Below, in pieces: positions 1 to 13,158 of a stretch of DNA of 64,000 nt; within the stretch, counting starts at the first letter, position 1; every line of letters begins with the position of its first letter. The notes beneath the pieces are model-generated. The model was not told the origin of the DNA, made no database searches, and was given only the letters and a program-made list of their open reading frames with translations. The stretch is from NCBI RefSeq assembly GCF_048564905.1, contig NW_027328721.1:40630870-40694869 (forward strand), given 5' to 3'. The stretch comes from Vicugna pacos (lineage: Eukaryota > Chordata > Mammalia > Artiodactyla > Camelidae). The position numbers and the translations under genes are program-made.

Positions 1-84
1 CAGGGAACACCTGTGACTGAAGAGAGCTGCGTGGAGTTGTCTCTCGAGCTCCCCCACGCACTGACAATGGTTCCGGAACTGTGA

Positions 85-618
85 GCATGGGGAGGTTCCA
101 CCAACGGTCGGCAGCGCGTGGTTTCAAACGGAATGCCTTAGCTCGTCTCCCCTGAGGGATTTCCTAATGTCTCTGTGCCAGGGAATGCTAGGGGTGATTG
201 CAGGATATCCCAGTGTCAGAGGCTGCCTCCCTAAGGTCAGGGAAGGTATTCCTCTGGCTTCCCCGTACAGGGAACACCTGTGAATGAAGAGAGCTGCGTG
301 GAGTTGTCTCTCGAGTTCCCGCACGCACTGACAATGGTTCCGGATTCCTGCGCGTGGGGAGGTTTCACCAACGGTCGACAGCGCGTCGGTTCTAAAGGAA
401 TGCCTAAGCTCGTCTCTCCTGAGGGTTTTCCTAATGTCTCTCTGCCAGGGAATGCTAGGGGTGATTGCAGGATATCCCAGTGTCCGAGGCTGCCTTCCCA
501 AGGTCAGGGAAAGTATTTCTTGGACTTCCCAGAACAGGGAACAACTGTAACTCAAGAGAGCTGCGTGGAGTTGTCTCTCGAGCTCCCCCACGCACTGATA
601 ATGGTTCCGGAATCCTGA
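85..618 (+). repeat. x-y dimer, copy 1
   Basis: This two-monomer unit is marked by CCGTACAGGGAACACC with TGTGAATGAAG in the first monomer, GATTCCTGCGCGTGG at the junction, and GCGCGTCGG with TCTCTGCCAGG in the second. The markers recur together only in the related copies starting near 2487 and 3822, so the pair has moved as a block. Confidence 0.75.
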
Positions 619-2486
619 GCGTGGGGAGGTTCCACCAACGGTCGGCAGCGCGTGGTTTCTAAAGGAATGCCTAAGCTCGTCTCCCCTGAGGCTTTTCCTA
701 ATATCTCTGTGCCAGGGAATGTTAGGGGTCATTGCATGATATCCCAGTGTCCGAGGCTGCCTCCCCAAGGTCATGGAAGATATTTCTCACACTTCCCCGA
801 ACAGGGAACACCTGTGACTGAAGAGAGCTGCGTGGAGTTGTCTCTCGAGCTCCCCCACGCACTGACAATGGTTCCGGAATCCTGAGCGTGGGGAGGTTCC
901 ACCAACGGTCTGCAGCGCGTGATTTCTAACGGAATACCTAAGTTCGTCTCCCCTGAGGGTTTTCCTAATGTCTCTGTGCCAGGGAATGCTAGGGGTGATA
1001 GCAGGATATCCCAGTGTCAGAGGCTGCCTCCCCAAGGTCAGGGAAGGTATATCTCGGACTTCCCCGAACAGGGAACACCTGTGACTGAAGAGAGCTGCGT
1101 GAAGTTGTCTCTCGAGCTCCCCCACGCACTGACAATGGTTCCGGAATCCAGAGCGTTCGGAGGTTCCAACAACGGTCGGCAGCGCGTGGGTTCTAACGGA
1201 ATGCCTAAGCTCGTCTCCCCTGAGGGTTTTCCTAATGTCTCTGTGCCAGGGAATGCTAGGGGTGATTGCATGATATCCCAGTGTCAGAGGCTGCCTCCCA
1301 AAGGTCAGGGAAGGTCTTTCTCAGACTTCCCCGAACAGGGAACACCTGTGACTGAAGAGAGCTGCGTGGAGTTTTCTCTCGAGCTCCCCCACGCAATGAC
1401 AATGGTTTCGGAATCCTGAGAGTGGGGAGGTTCCACCAACGGTCGGCATCGCGTGGGTTCTAACGGAATGCATAAGCTCGTCTCCCCTGAGGGTTTTCCT
1501 AATATCTCTGTGCCAGGGAATGCTAGGTGTGATTGCAGGGTATCCCAGTGTCAGAGGCTGCCTACCCAAAGTCAGGGAAGTTATTTCTCGGACTTCCGCA
1601 AACAGGGAACACCTGTGACTGAAGAGAGCTGCGTGGAGTTGTCTCTCGAGCTCCCCCACGCACTGACAATGGTTCCGGAATCATGAGCGTGGGGAGGTTC
1701 CACCAACGGTCGGCAGCGCGTGGGTTCTAACGGAATGCCTAAGCTCATCTCCACTGAGGCTTTTCCTAATTTATCTGTGCCAGGGAATGCTAGGGGTGAT
1801 TGCAGGTTATCCCAGTGTCAGAGGCTGCAACCCTAAGGTCTGGGAAGGTATTTCTCGGACTTCCCCGAACATGGAACACCTGTGACTGAAGAGAGCTGCG
1901 TGGAGTTCTCTCTCGAGCTCACCCACGCACTGACAATGGTTCCGGAATCCTGAGCGTGGGAGGTTCCAACAACTGTCGGCAGCGCATGGGTTCTTACGGA
2001 ATGCCTAAGCTCGTCTCTCCTGAGGGTTTTCCTAATGTCTCTCTGCCAGGGAATGCTAGGGGTGATTGCAGGATATCCCAGTGTCAGAGGCTGCCTCCCC
2101 AATGTCAGGGAAGGTATTCCTCTGGCTTCCCCGTACAGGGAACACCTGTGAATGAAGAGAGCTGCGTGGAGTTGTCTCTCGAGCTCCCCCACGCCCTGAC
2201 AATTGATCCGGAATCCTTAGCGTGGGGAGGTTCCACAACCGGTCGGCAGCGCGTGGGTTCTAACGAAATGCCTAAGCTCGTCTCCCCTGAGGGTTTTCCT
2301 AATGTCTCTGTGTCAGGGAATTCTAGGGGTGATTGCAGGATATCACAGTGTCCGAGGCTGCCTCCCCAAGTTCAGGGAAGGTATTTCTCGGACTTCCCCG
2401 AACAGGGAAAACCTGTGACTGAAGAGAGCTGCGTGGAGTTGTCTCTCGACATCCCCCACACACTGACAATGGTTCCGGAATCCTGA

Positions 2487-3020
2487 GGGTGTGGAGGTTC
2501 CACCAACGGTCGGCAGCGCGTGGGTTCTAACGGAATGCCTAAGCTCGTCTCCCCTGAGGGTTTTCCTAATATCTGTGTGCCAGGGAATGCTAGGGGTGAT
2601 TGCAGGATATCCCAGTGTCAGAGGCTGCCTCCCCAAGGTCAGGGAAGGTATTCCTCTGGCTTCCCCGTACAGGGAACACCTGTGAATGAAGAGAGCTGCG
2701 TGGAGTTGTCTCTCGAGTTCCCCCACGCACTGACAATGGTTCCGGATAACTGCGCGTGGGGAGGTTCCACCAACGGTCGGCAGCGCGTCGGTTCTAACGG
2801 AATGCCTAAGCTCGTCTCTCCTGAGGGTTTTCCTAATGTCTCTCTGCCAGGGAATGCTAGGGGTGATTGCAGGATATCCCAGTGTCCGAGGCTGCCTCCC
2901 CAAGGTCAGGGAAGGTATTTCTCGGACTTCCCCGAACAGGGAACACCTGTGACTGAAGAGAGCTGCGTGGAGTTGTCTCTCGAGCTCCCCCACGCACTAA
3001 CAACGGTTCCGGAATCCTGA
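2487..3020 (+). repeat. x-y dimer, copy 2
   Basis: This copy carries the same marker set as the pair at the start of the window (GTACAGGGAACACC, TGTGAATGAAG, CTGCGCGTGG, GCGCGTCGG, TCTCTGCCAGG). The junction reads GGATAACTGCGCG instead of GGATTCCTGCGCG. It lies nine monomers after copy 1. The monomer near 1987, two monomers upstream, carries the x-type tail without the y monomer following it, so it looks chimeric. Confidence 0.75.
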
Positions 3021-3821
3021 GTGAGGGGAGGTTCCACCAACGGTCGGCAGCGCGTGGGTTCTAACGGAATGCCTAAGCTCGTCTCCCCTGAGGGTTTTCC
3101 TAATGTCTCTGTGCCAGGGAATGCTTGGGGAGATTGCAGGATATCCCAGTGTCGGAGGCTGCCTCCCCAAGGTCAGGGAAGTTAATTCTCGGACTTCCCC
3201 GAACAGGGAACACCTGTGACTGAAGAGAGCTGCATGGAGGTGTCTCTCGAGCTCCCCCAAGCACTGACAATGGTTCCGGAATCCTCAGCGTGGGTAGGTT
3301 CCACCAACGGTCGGCAGCGCGTGGGTTCTAACGGAATGCCTAAGCTCGTCTCCCCTGATGGTTTTCCTAATGTCTCTTTGCCAGGGAATGCTAGGTGTGA
3401 TTGCAGTATATCCCAGTGTCCGAGGCTGCCTCCCCAAGGTCAGGGAAGGTATTTCTCGGACTTCCCCGAACAGGGAACACCTGTGACTGAAGAGAGCTGC
3501 ATGGAGTTGTCTCTCGAGCTCCCCCACGCACTGACAATGGTTCCGGAATCCTCAGCGTGGGTAGGTTCCACCAACGGTCGGCAGCGCGTGGGTTCTAACG
3601 GAATGCCTAAGCTCATCTCCCCTGAGGGTTTTCCTAATGTCTCTGTGGCAGGGAATGCTAGGGGTGATTGCAGGATTCCCAGTGTCCGAGGCTGCCTTCC
3701 CAAAGTCAGGGAAGTTATTTCACGGACTTCCCCGAACAGGGAACACCTGTGACTGAAGAGAGCTGCGTGGAGTTGTCTCTCGAGCTCCCCCACGCACTGA
3801 CAATGGTTCCGGAACCCTGAG

Positions 3822-4354
3822 CGTGGGGAGGTTCCACCAACGGTCGGCAGCGCGTGGGTTCTAACGGAATGCCTTAGCTCGTCTCCCCTGAGGGTTTTCC
3901 TAATTTCTCTGTGCCAGGGAATGCTAGGGGTTATTGCAGGATATCCCAGTGTCAGAGGCTGCCTCCCCAAGGTCAGGGAAGTTATTCCTCTGGCTTCCCC
4001 GTACAGGGAACACCTGTGAATGAAGAGAGCTTCGTGGAGTTGTCTCTCGAGTTCCCCCACGCACTGACAATGGTTCCGGATTCCTGCGCGTGGGGAGGTT
4101 CCACCAACGATCGACAGCGCGTCGGTTCTAACGGAATGCCTAAGCTCGTCTCTCTTGAGGATTTTCCTAATGTCTCTCTGCCAGGGAATGCTAGGGGTGA
4201 TTGCAGGATATCCCAGTGTCCGAGGCTACCTTCCCAAGGTCAGGGAAGTTATTTCTCGGACTTCCCAGAACAGGGAACACCTGTGACTCAAGAGAGCTGC
4301 GTGGAGTTTTCTCTCGAGCTCCCCCACGCACTGACAATGGTTCCGGAATCCTGA
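3822..4354 (+). repeat. x-y dimer, copy 3
   Basis: This copy carries the same markers, five monomers after copy 2. Like copy 1, its second monomer has AGAACAGGGAAC with TGTGACTCAAG, so copies 1 and 3 are closer to each other than either is to copy 2. Confidence 0.75.
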
Positions 4355-5155
4355 GCGTGGGGAGGTTCCACCAACGGTCGGCAGCGCGTGGGTTCTAACG
4401 GAATGCCTAAGCTCGTCTCCCCTGAGGGTTTTCCTAATGTCTCTGTGCCAGGGAATGCTAGGGGTGATTGCAGGATATCCCAGGGTCCGAGGCTGCCTCT
4501 CAAAATTAAGGGAAGGTATTTCTCAGACTTCACCGAACAGGGAACACCTGTGACTGAAGAGAGCTGCGTGGAGTTTGCTCTCGAGCTCCCCCACGCACTG
4601 ACAATTGATCCGGAATCCTGAGTGTGGGGAAGTTCCACCACCTGTCGGCAGCGCGTGGGTTCTAATGGAATGCCTAAGCTCGTCTCCCCTGAGGCTTTTG
4701 CTATTATCTCTGTTCCATGGAATGCTAGCGGTGATTGCATGATATCCCAGTGTCAGAGTCTGCCTCCCCAAGGTCAGGGTAAGTATTTCTCGGACTTCCC
4801 CGAACAGGGAACACCTGTGACTGAAGAGAGCTGCGTGGAGTTGTCTCTCGAGCTCCCCCACGCACTGACAATGGTTCCGGATTCCTGAGCGTTGGGAAGT
4901 TCCACCAACGGTCGGCAGCGCGTGGGTTCTAACGGAATGCCTAAGCTCGCCTCCTCTGAGGGTTTTCCTAATTTCTCTGTGCCAGGGAATGCTAGGAGTG
5001 TTTGCAGGATATCCCAGTGTCTGAGGCTGCCTCCCCAAGTTCAGGGAAGTTATTTCTCGAACTTCCCCGAACAGGGAACACCTGTGACTGAAGAGAGCTG
5101 CGTGGAGTTGTCTCTCGAAGTCCCCCACGCACTGACAATATTTCCGGAATCCTGA

Positions 5156-8100
5156 GCGTGGGGAGGTTCCACCAACGGTCGGCAGCGCGTGGGTTCTAAC
5201 GGAATGCATAAGCTCGTCTCCCCTGAGGGTTTTCCTAATGTCACTGTGCCAGGGAATGATAGGGGTGATTGCAGGATATCCCAGTGTCAGAGGCTGCCTC
5301 CCCAAGGTCAGCGAAGTTTTTTCTCGGACTTCCCCGAACAGGGAACACCTGTGACTGAGGAGTGCTGCGTGGAGTTGTCTCTCGAGCTCCCCCACGCACG
5401 GACAATGGTTCCGGAATCCTGAGAGTGGGGATGTTCCACCAACGGTCGGCATCGCGTGGGTTCTAACGGAATGCCTAAGCTCACCTCCCCTGAGGATTTT
5501 CCTCATATCTCTCTGCCAGGGAATCCTAGGGGTGATTGCATGGTATCCCAGTGTCAGAGGCTGCCTCCCCTAAGTCAGGGAAGTTATTTCTCGGACTTCC
5601 GCGAACAGGGAACACCTGTGACTGAAGAGAGCTGCGTGGAGTTGTCTCTCGAAGTCCCCCACGCACTGACAATTTTTCCGGAATCCTGAGCGTGGGGAGG
5701 TACCACCAACGGTCGTCAGCGCGTCGGTTCTAACGGAATGCCTAAGCTCGTCTCCCCTGAGGGTTTTCCTAATGTCTCTGTGCCAGGGAATGCTAGGGGT
5801 GATTGCAGGATATCCTAGTGTCAGAGGCTGCCTCCCCAAGGTCAGGGAAGTTATTTCTCGGACTTCCGCGAACAGGGAACACCTGTGACTGAAGAGAACT
5901 GCGTGGAGTTGTCTCTCGAGGGGCCCCACGCACTGACAATTTTTCCGGAATCCTGAGCGTGGTGATGTTCCAACAACGGTCGGCAGCGCGTGGGTTCTAA
6001 CGGAATGCATAAGCTCGCCTCTCCTGAGGGTATTCCTAATATCTTGTGCCAGGGAATGCTAGGGGTGATTGCAGGATATCCCAGTGTCCGAGGCTACCTC
6101 CCCAAGTTCAGGGAAGTTATTTCTCGGACTTCCCCTAACAGAGAACACCTGTGACTGAAGAGAGCTGCGTGGAGTTGTCTCTCGAGGTCCCCCACGCACT
6201 GAGAATGATTCCGGAATCCTGAGCGTGGGGAGGTTCCACCAACGGTCGGCAGCGCGTCGGTTCTAACGGAATGCCTAAGCTCGTCTCCCCTGAGGGTTTT
6301 CCTAATATCTCTGTGCCAGGGAATGCTAGGGGTGATTGCAGGATATCCCAGTGTCCGAAGCTGACTCCCCAAGGTCAGGGAAAGTATTTCTCGGACTTCC
6401 CCGAATAGGGAACACCTGTGACTGAAGAGAGCTGCGTGGAGTTGTCTCTCGGTCTCCCCCACGCACTGACAATGGTTCCGGAATCCTGAGCGTGGGGAGG
6501 TTCCACCAACGGTTAGCAGCGCGTGGGTTTTAACGGAATGCCTAACTCGTCTCCCCTGAGGATTTTCCTAAAGTCTCTCTGCCAGGGTAAGCTAGGGGTG
6601 ATTGCAGGATATCCCAGTGCCAGATGCTGCCTCCCCAAGTTCTGGGAAGATATTTCTCGGACTTCCCCGAACAGGGAACACCTGTGACTGAAGAGAGCTG
6701 CGTGGAGTTGTCTCTCGAGTTCCCCCACGCACTGACAATTGTTCCGGAATCCTGAGGTTGGGGAGGTTCCACCAACGGTTGGCAGCGCTTGGGTTCTAAC
6801 GGAATGCCTAAGCTCGACTCCCCTGAGGGTTTTCCTAAAGTCTCTGTGCCAGGGAATGCTAGGGGTGATTGCAGGATATCCCTGTGTCAGAGACTGCCTC
6901 CCCAAGTTCAGGGAAGATATTTCTCGGACTTCCCCGAACAGGGAACACCTGTGACTGAAGAGAGCTGCGTGGAGTTGTCTCTCGATCTCCCCCACGCACT
7001 GACCATGGTTCCGGAATCTGAGCTATTGGAGGTTCCACCAACGGTCGGCAGCGCTTTGGTTCTAACGGAATGCCTTAGCTCGTCTCCCCTGAGGGTTTTC
7101 CTAATGTCTCTGTACCAGGGAATGCTAGGGGTGATTGCAGGATATCCCAGTGTCAGAGGCTGCCTCCCCAAGGTCAGGGAAACTATTTCTCTGACTTCCC
7201 CGAACAGGGAACACCTGTGACTGAAGAGAGCTGCGTGGAGTTGTCTCTCGAGCTCCCCCACGCCCTGACAATTGTTCCGGAATCCTTAGCGTGGGGAGGT
7301 TCCACAAAAGGTCGGCAGCGCGTGGGTTCTAACAAATGCCTAAGCTCGTCTCCCCTGAGGGTTTTCCTAATGTCTCTGTGCCAGGGAATGCTAGGGGTGA
7401 TTGCAGGATATCCCAGTGTCCGAGGCTGCCTCCCCAAGTTCAGGGAAGTTATTTCTCGGACTTCCCCGAACAGGGAACACCTGTGACTGAAGAGTGCTGC
7501 GTGGAGTTGTCTCTCGACCTCCCCCACACACTGACAATGGTTCCGGAATCCTGAGGGTGTGGAGGTTCCACCAACGGTCGGCATCGCGTGGGTTCAAACG
7601 GAATGCTTAAGCTCGTCTCCCCTGAGGGTTTTCCTAATGTCTCTGTGCCAGGGAATGCTAGGGGTGATTGCAGGATATCCCAGTGTCAGGGGCTGCCTCC
7701 CCAAGGTCAGGGAAGTTATTTCTCGGACTTCCCCGAACAGGGAACACCTGTGACTGACGAGAGCTTCGTGGAGTTTTCTCTCGAGCTCCCCCACGCACTG
7801 ACAATTGATCCGGAATCCTGAGTGTGGGGAGATTCCACCAACGGTCGGCAGCGCGTGGGTTCTTACGGAATGCCTAAGCTCGTCTCCCCTGAGGCTTTTG
7901 CTAATATCTCTGTTCCAGGGAATGCTAGGGGTGATTGCAGGATGTCCCAGTGTCAGAGGCTGCCTCCCCAAGGTCACGGAAAGTATTTCTCGGACTTCCC
8001 CGAACAGGGAACTCCTGTGACTGAAGAGAGCTGCGTGGAGTTGTCTCTCGAGCTCCCCCACGCACTGACAATGGTTCCGGATTCCTGAGCGTTGGCAAGT

Positions 8101-9423
8101 TCCACCAACGGTCGGCAGCGCGTGGGTTCTAACGGAATGCCTAAGCTCGTCTCCCCTGAGGTTTTTCCTAATTTCTCTGTGCCAGGGAATGCTAGGGGTG
8201 ATTGCAGGTTATCCCAGTGTCGGAGGCTGCCTCCCCAAGGTCAGGGAAGTTATTTCTCGGACTTCCCCGAACAGGGAACACCTGTGACTGAAGAGAGCTG
8301 CTTGGAGTTGTCTTTCGATCTCCCCCACGCACTGACAATGGTTCCGGATTCCTCAGCGTGGGTAGGTTCCACCAACGGTCGGCAGCGCGTGGGTTCTAAC
8401 GGAATGCCTAAGCTCGGCTCCCCTGAGGGTTTTCCTAATGTCTCTGTGCCAGGGAATGCTAGGGGTGATTGCAGGATATCCCAGTGTCAGAGGCTGCCTC
8501 CCCAAGGTTAGGGAAGTTATTTCTCGGACATCCCCGAACAGGGAACACCTGTGACTGAAGAGAGCTGCGTGGAGTTGTCTCTCGATCTCCCCCACGCACT
8601 GACAATGTTTCCGGAATCCTGAGCGTGGGGAGGTTCCACCAACGGTCGGCAGCGCGTGGGTTCTAACGGAATGCCTAAGCTCGTCTCCCCTGAGGGTTTT
8701 CCTAATGTCTCTGTGCCAGGGAATGCTAGGGGTGTTTGCAGGATATCCCAGTGTCAGAGGCTGCCTCCACATGGTCAGGGAAGGTATTTCTCGGACTTCC
8801 CCAAACAGGGAACACCTGTGACTGAAGAGAGCTGCGTGGAGTTGTCTCTCGAGCTCCCCCACGCACTGACAATGGTTCCGGAATCCTGAGCGTGGGGAGG
8901 TTCCACCAACGGTCGGCAGCGCATGGGTTCTATCGGAATGCCTAAGCTCCTCTCCCCTGCCGGTTTTCCTAATGTCTCTGTGCCAGGGAATGCTAGGGGT
9001 GATTGCAGGATATCCCAGTGTCCGAGGCTGCCTCCCGAAGTTCAGGGAAGTTATTTCTCGGACTTCCCCGAACAGGGAACACCTGTTACTGAAGAGAGCT
9101 TCGTGGAGTTGTCTCTCGAGCTCCCCCACGCTCTGACAGTGGTTCCGGAATCCAGAGCGTGGGGAGGTTCCACCAACGGTCGGCAGCGCGTGGGTTCTAA
9201 CGGAATGCCTAAGCTCGTCTCCCCTGAGGGTTTTCCGAATGTCTCTGTGCCAGGGAATGCTAGGGGTGATTGCAGGAAATCCCAGTGTCAGAGGCTGCCT
9301 CCCCAAGGTCAGGGAAGGTATTTCTCGGACTTCCCCGAACAGGGAACACCTGTGACTGAAGAGTGCTGCGTGGAGTTGTCTCTCGACCTCCCCCACACAC
9401 TGACAATGGTTCCGGAATCCTGA
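5156..9423 (+). repeat. Segmental duplication within the array, copy 1 (~16 monomers)
   Basis: Rare markers here recur about 9872-9873 bp downstream in the same order: AATGTCACTGTGCC (5238), GAGGATTTTCCTCATATC (5490s), the shortened CCTAACTCGTCTCC with CCAGGGTAAGCTAGG (6541-6600), TTCTAACAAATGC (7328-7340), and GCGTTGGCAAGTTCC (about 8090). The shared small deletions make independent origin unlikely. After about 8.1 kb the offset to the second copy steps to about 10407 and then 11206 bp, so five monomers are present in the second copy but not here. The monomer near 8092 has the head of one second-copy monomer (17965) and the tail of the next (18229), so it marks a likely unequal-crossover junction. 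Confidence 0.85.
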
Positions 9424-11823
9424 GGGTGTGGAGGTTCCACCAACGGTCGGCATCGCGTGGGTTCAAACGGAATGCCTAAGCTCGTCTCCCCTGAGGGTTT
9501 TCCTAATGTCTCTGTGCCAGGGAATGCTAGGGGTGATTGCAGGTTATCCCAGTGTCAGAGGCTGCCTCCCTAAGGTCAGGGAGGGTATTTCTCGGACTTC
9601 CCCGAACAGGGAACACCTGTGACTGAAGAGAGCTGCGTGGAGTTCCCTCTCGAGCTCACCCACGCACTGACAATGGTTCCGGAATCCTGAGCGTGGGAGG
9701 TTCCAACAACGGTCGGCAGCGCATGGGATCTTACGGAATGCCTAAGCTCGTCTCCCCTGAGGGTTTTCCTAATGTCTCTGTGCCAGGGAATGCTAGGGGA
9801 GATTGCAGGATATCCCAGTGTCAGAGGCTGCCTCCCCAAGGTGGGAAGTTATTTCTCGGACTTCCCCGAACTGGGAACACCTGTGACTGAAGAGAGCTGC
9901 GTGAAGTTGTCTCTCGAGCTCCCCCAGGCACTGACAATGGTTCCGGAATCCTGAGCGTGGGGAGGTTCCACCAACGGTCGGCAGCGCGTGGGTTCTAACG
10001 GAATGCCTAAGCTCGTCTCCCCTGAGGGTTTTCCTAATGTCTCTGTGCCAGGGAATTCTAGGGGTGATTGCAGGATATCCCAGTGTCAGAGGCTGCCTCC
10101 CCAAATTCAGGGAAGCTATTTCTCGGACTTCCCCGAACAGGGAACACCTGTGACTGAAGAGAGCTGCGTGGAGTTGTCTCTCGAGCTCCCCCACGCCCTG
10201 ACAATTGTTCCGGAATCCTTAGCGTGGGGAGGTTCCACAAACGGTCGGCAGCGCGTGGGTTCTAACGAAATGCTTAAGCTCGTCTCCCCTGAGGGTTTTC
10301 CTAATGTCTCTGTGCCAGGAAATGCTAGGGGTGATTGCAGGATATCCCAGTGTCCGAGGCTGCCTCCCCAAGGTCAGGGAAGGTATTTCTCGTACTTCCC
10401 CGAACAGGGAAAACCTGTGACTGAAGAGAGCTGCGTGGAGTTGTCTCTCGAACTCCCCCACACACTGACAATGGTTCCGGAATCCTGAGGGTGTGGAGGT
10501 TCCACCAACGGTCGGCAGCGCGTGGGTTCTAACGGAATGCCTAAGCTCGTCTCCCCTGAGGGTTTTCCTAATGTCTCTGTGCCAGGGAATGCTAGGGGTG
10601 ATTGCAGGATATCCCAGTGTCAGAGGCTGACTCCCCAAAGTCAGGGAAGTTATTTCTTGGACTTTCCCGAACAGGGAACACCTGTGACTGAAGAGAGCTT
10701 CGTGGAGTTTTCTCTCGAGCTCCCCCACGCACTGACAATTGATCCGGAATCCTGAGTGTGGGGAGGTTCCACCAACGGTCGGCAGCGCTTGGGTTCTAAT
10801 GGAATGCCTAAGCTCGTCTCCCCTGAGGCTTTTGCTAATATCTCTGTTCCAGGGAATGCTAGCGGTGATTGCATGTTATCCCAGTGTCAGAGGCTGCCTC
10901 CCCAAGGTCAGGGTAAGTATTTCTCGGACTTCCCCGAACAGGGAACACCTGTGACTGAAGAGAGTTGCGTGGAGTTGTCTCTCGAGCTCCCCAACGCACT
11001 GACAATGTTTCCGGATTCCTGAGCGTTGGGAAGTTCCACCAACGGTCGGCAGCGCGTGGGTTCTAACGGAATGCCTAAGCTCGCCTCCTCTGAGGGTTTT
11101 CCTAATTTCTCTGTGCCAGGGAATGCTAGGAGTGTTTGCAGGATATACCAGTGTCTGAGGCTGCCTCCCCAAGGTCAGGGAAGTTATTTCTCGGACTTCC
11201 CCGAACAGGGAACACCTGTGACTGAAGAGAGCTGCGTGGAGTTGTCTCTCGAGCTCCCCCACGCACTAACAATGGTTCCGGAATCCTGAGCGTGGGGAGG
11301 TTCCACCAAAGGTCGGCAGCGCGTGGGTTCAAACGGAATGCCAAAGCTCATCTCCCTTGGGGGTTTTCCTAATTTCTCTGTGCCAGGGAATGCTAGGGGT
11401 GATTGCAGGATATCCCAGTGTCAGAAGCTGCCTCCCCAAGGTCAGGGAAGGTATTTCTCGGACTTCCCCTAACAAGGAACACCTGTGACTGAAGAGAGCT
11501 GCGTGGAGTTGTCTCTCGAGGTCCCCCACGCACTGACAATTGTTCCGGAATACTGAGCGTGGGGAGCTTCCACCAACGGTCGTCAGCGTGTCGGTTCTAA
11601 CGGAATGCCTATGCTCGTCTCCCCTGAGGGTTTTCCTAATGTCTCTGTGCCAGGGAATGCTAGGGGTGATTGCAGGATATCACAGTGTCCGAGGCTGCCT
11701 CCCCAAGGTCAGGGAAGTTATTTCTAGGACTTCCCCGAACAGGGAACACCTGTGACTGAAGAGAGCTGCGTGGAGTTGTCTCTCGAGCTCCCCCACGCAC
11801 TGACAATGGTTCCGAAATCCTGA
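9424..11823 (+). repeat. Satellite segment echoing 1.7-2.5 kb and 4.6-5.1 kb
   Basis: About nine monomers. The pair near 9660-9930 shares GAGCTCACCCACGC, GCGTGGGAGGTTCCAACAAC and CGCATGGG with the pair near 1915-2000, about 29 monomers upstream. The pair near 10756-11289 shares CTTTTGCTAATATCTC-like sequence, GCTAGCGGTGATTGCATG, GCGTTGGGAAGTTCC and GCTAGGAGTGTTTGCAGG with 4622-5155, about 23 monomers upstream. Different offsets on neighbouring blocks show several separate duplication events. No non-satellite sequence is present. Confidence 0.85.
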
Positions 11824-13158
11824 GCGTGGGGAGGTTCCACCAACGGTCGGCAGCACGTGGGTTCTAACGGAATGCCTAAGCTCGGCTCCCCTGAGGGTTT
11901 TCCTAATGTCTCTGTGCCAGGGAATGCTAGGGGTGATTGCAGGATATCCCAGTGTCAGAGGCTGCCTCCCCAAGGTCAGGGAAGTTATTTCTCGGACTTC
12001 CCCGAACAGGGAACACCTGTGACTGAAGAGAGCTGCGTGGAGTTGTCTCTCGAGCTCCCGCACGCACTGACAATGTTTCCGGAATCCTGACCGTGGGGAG
12101 GTTCCACCAACGGTCGGCAGCGCGTGGGTTTTAACGGAATGCCAAAGCTCGTCTCCCCTGCTGGTTTTCCTAATGTCTCTGTGCCAGGGAATGCTAGGGT
12201 TGATTGCAGGATATCCCAGTGTCAGAGGCTGCCTCCCCAAGGTCAGGGAAGGTATTTCTCGGACTTCCCCGAACAGGGAACCCCTGTAACTGAAGAGAGC
12301 TGCGTGGAGTTGTCTCTCGAGCTCCCCCACGCACTGACAATGTTTCCGGAATCCTGAGCGTGGGGAGGTTCCACCAACGGTCGACAGGGCGTGGGTTCTA
12401 ACGGAATGGCTAAGTTCGTCTCCTGTGAGGGTTTTCCTAATGTCTCTGTTCCAGGGAATGCTAGGGGTGATTGCAGGATATTCCAGTGTCAGAGGCTGCC
12501 TCCACAAGGTCAGGGAAGGTATTTCTCGGACTTCCCCGAACATGGAACACCTGTGACTGAAGAGAGCTGCGTGGAGTTGTCTCTCGGGCTCCCCCACGCA
12601 CTGACAATGGTTCCGGAATCCTGAGCGTGGGGAGGTTCCACCAACCGACGGCAGCGCGTGGGTTCTAACGGAATGCCTAAGCTCGTCTCCCCTGAGTGTT
12701 TTCCTAAATTCCCTGTGCCAGGGAATTCTAGGGGTGATTGCAGGATATCCCAGTGTCCGAGGCTGCCTCCCCAAGGTCAGGGAAGTTATTTCTCAGACTT
12801 CACAGAACAGGGAACACCTGGGACTGAAGAGAGCTGCGTGGAGTTGTCTTTCGAGCTCCCCCACGCACTGACAATGTTTCCGGAATCCTGAGAGTGGGGA
12901 GGTTCCACCAACGGTCGGCAGCGCGTGGGTTCTAACGGAATGCCTAAGCTCGGCTCCCCTGAGGGTTTTCCTAATGTCTCTGTGCCAGGGAATGCTAGGG
13001 GTGATTGCAGGATATCCCAGTGTCAGAGGCTGCCTCCCCAAGGTCAGGGAAGGTATTTCTAGGACTTCCCCGAACAGGGAACACCTGTAACTGAAGAGAG
13101 CTGCGTGGAGTTGTCTCTCGAGCTCCCCCACGCACTGACAATGGTTCCGGAATCCTGA
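11824..13158 (+). repeat. Lead-in to the five-monomer higher-order repeat
   Basis: Five monomers. The third (from about 12358) has CGACAGGGCGTGGG and CTCCTGTGAGGG, and the fourth has CAACCGACGGCAGCG with CTAAATTCCCTGTGCC. The same pair returns 801 bp (three monomers) downstream, where it forms the start of the regular five-monomer unit. The first, second and fifth monomers are of other types, so this is a partial or rearranged unit. Confidence 0.8.

Larger units (their letters stand above)
1..5155 (+). repeat. Satellite segment with mixed monomers and a recurrent dimer
   Basis: About 19 monomers with scattered substitutions. A diagnostic pair of monomers (a tail with CCGTACAGGG and TGTGAATGAAG, then GCGCGTCGG and TCTCTGCCAGG) occurs near 118/385, 2520/2787 and 3855/4121, giving spacings of about 9 and 5 monomers. 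The stretch around 1956-2490 reappears around 9693-10490, and 4622-5155 reappears around 10756-11289. Two adjacent near-copies sharing TCCTCAGCGTGGGTAGG lie around 3216-3590. No other feature is seen in this stretch. Confidence 0.9.

Noticed and set aside
919-1419. Plus-strand open frames of about 77 residues (and fused 166-residue versions) in nearly every monomer
   Set aside because: Each ends at the TGA of TCCTGAG, which is part of the consensus. The longer versions only reflect loss of that TGA. They repeat with the monomer and show no coding signature.
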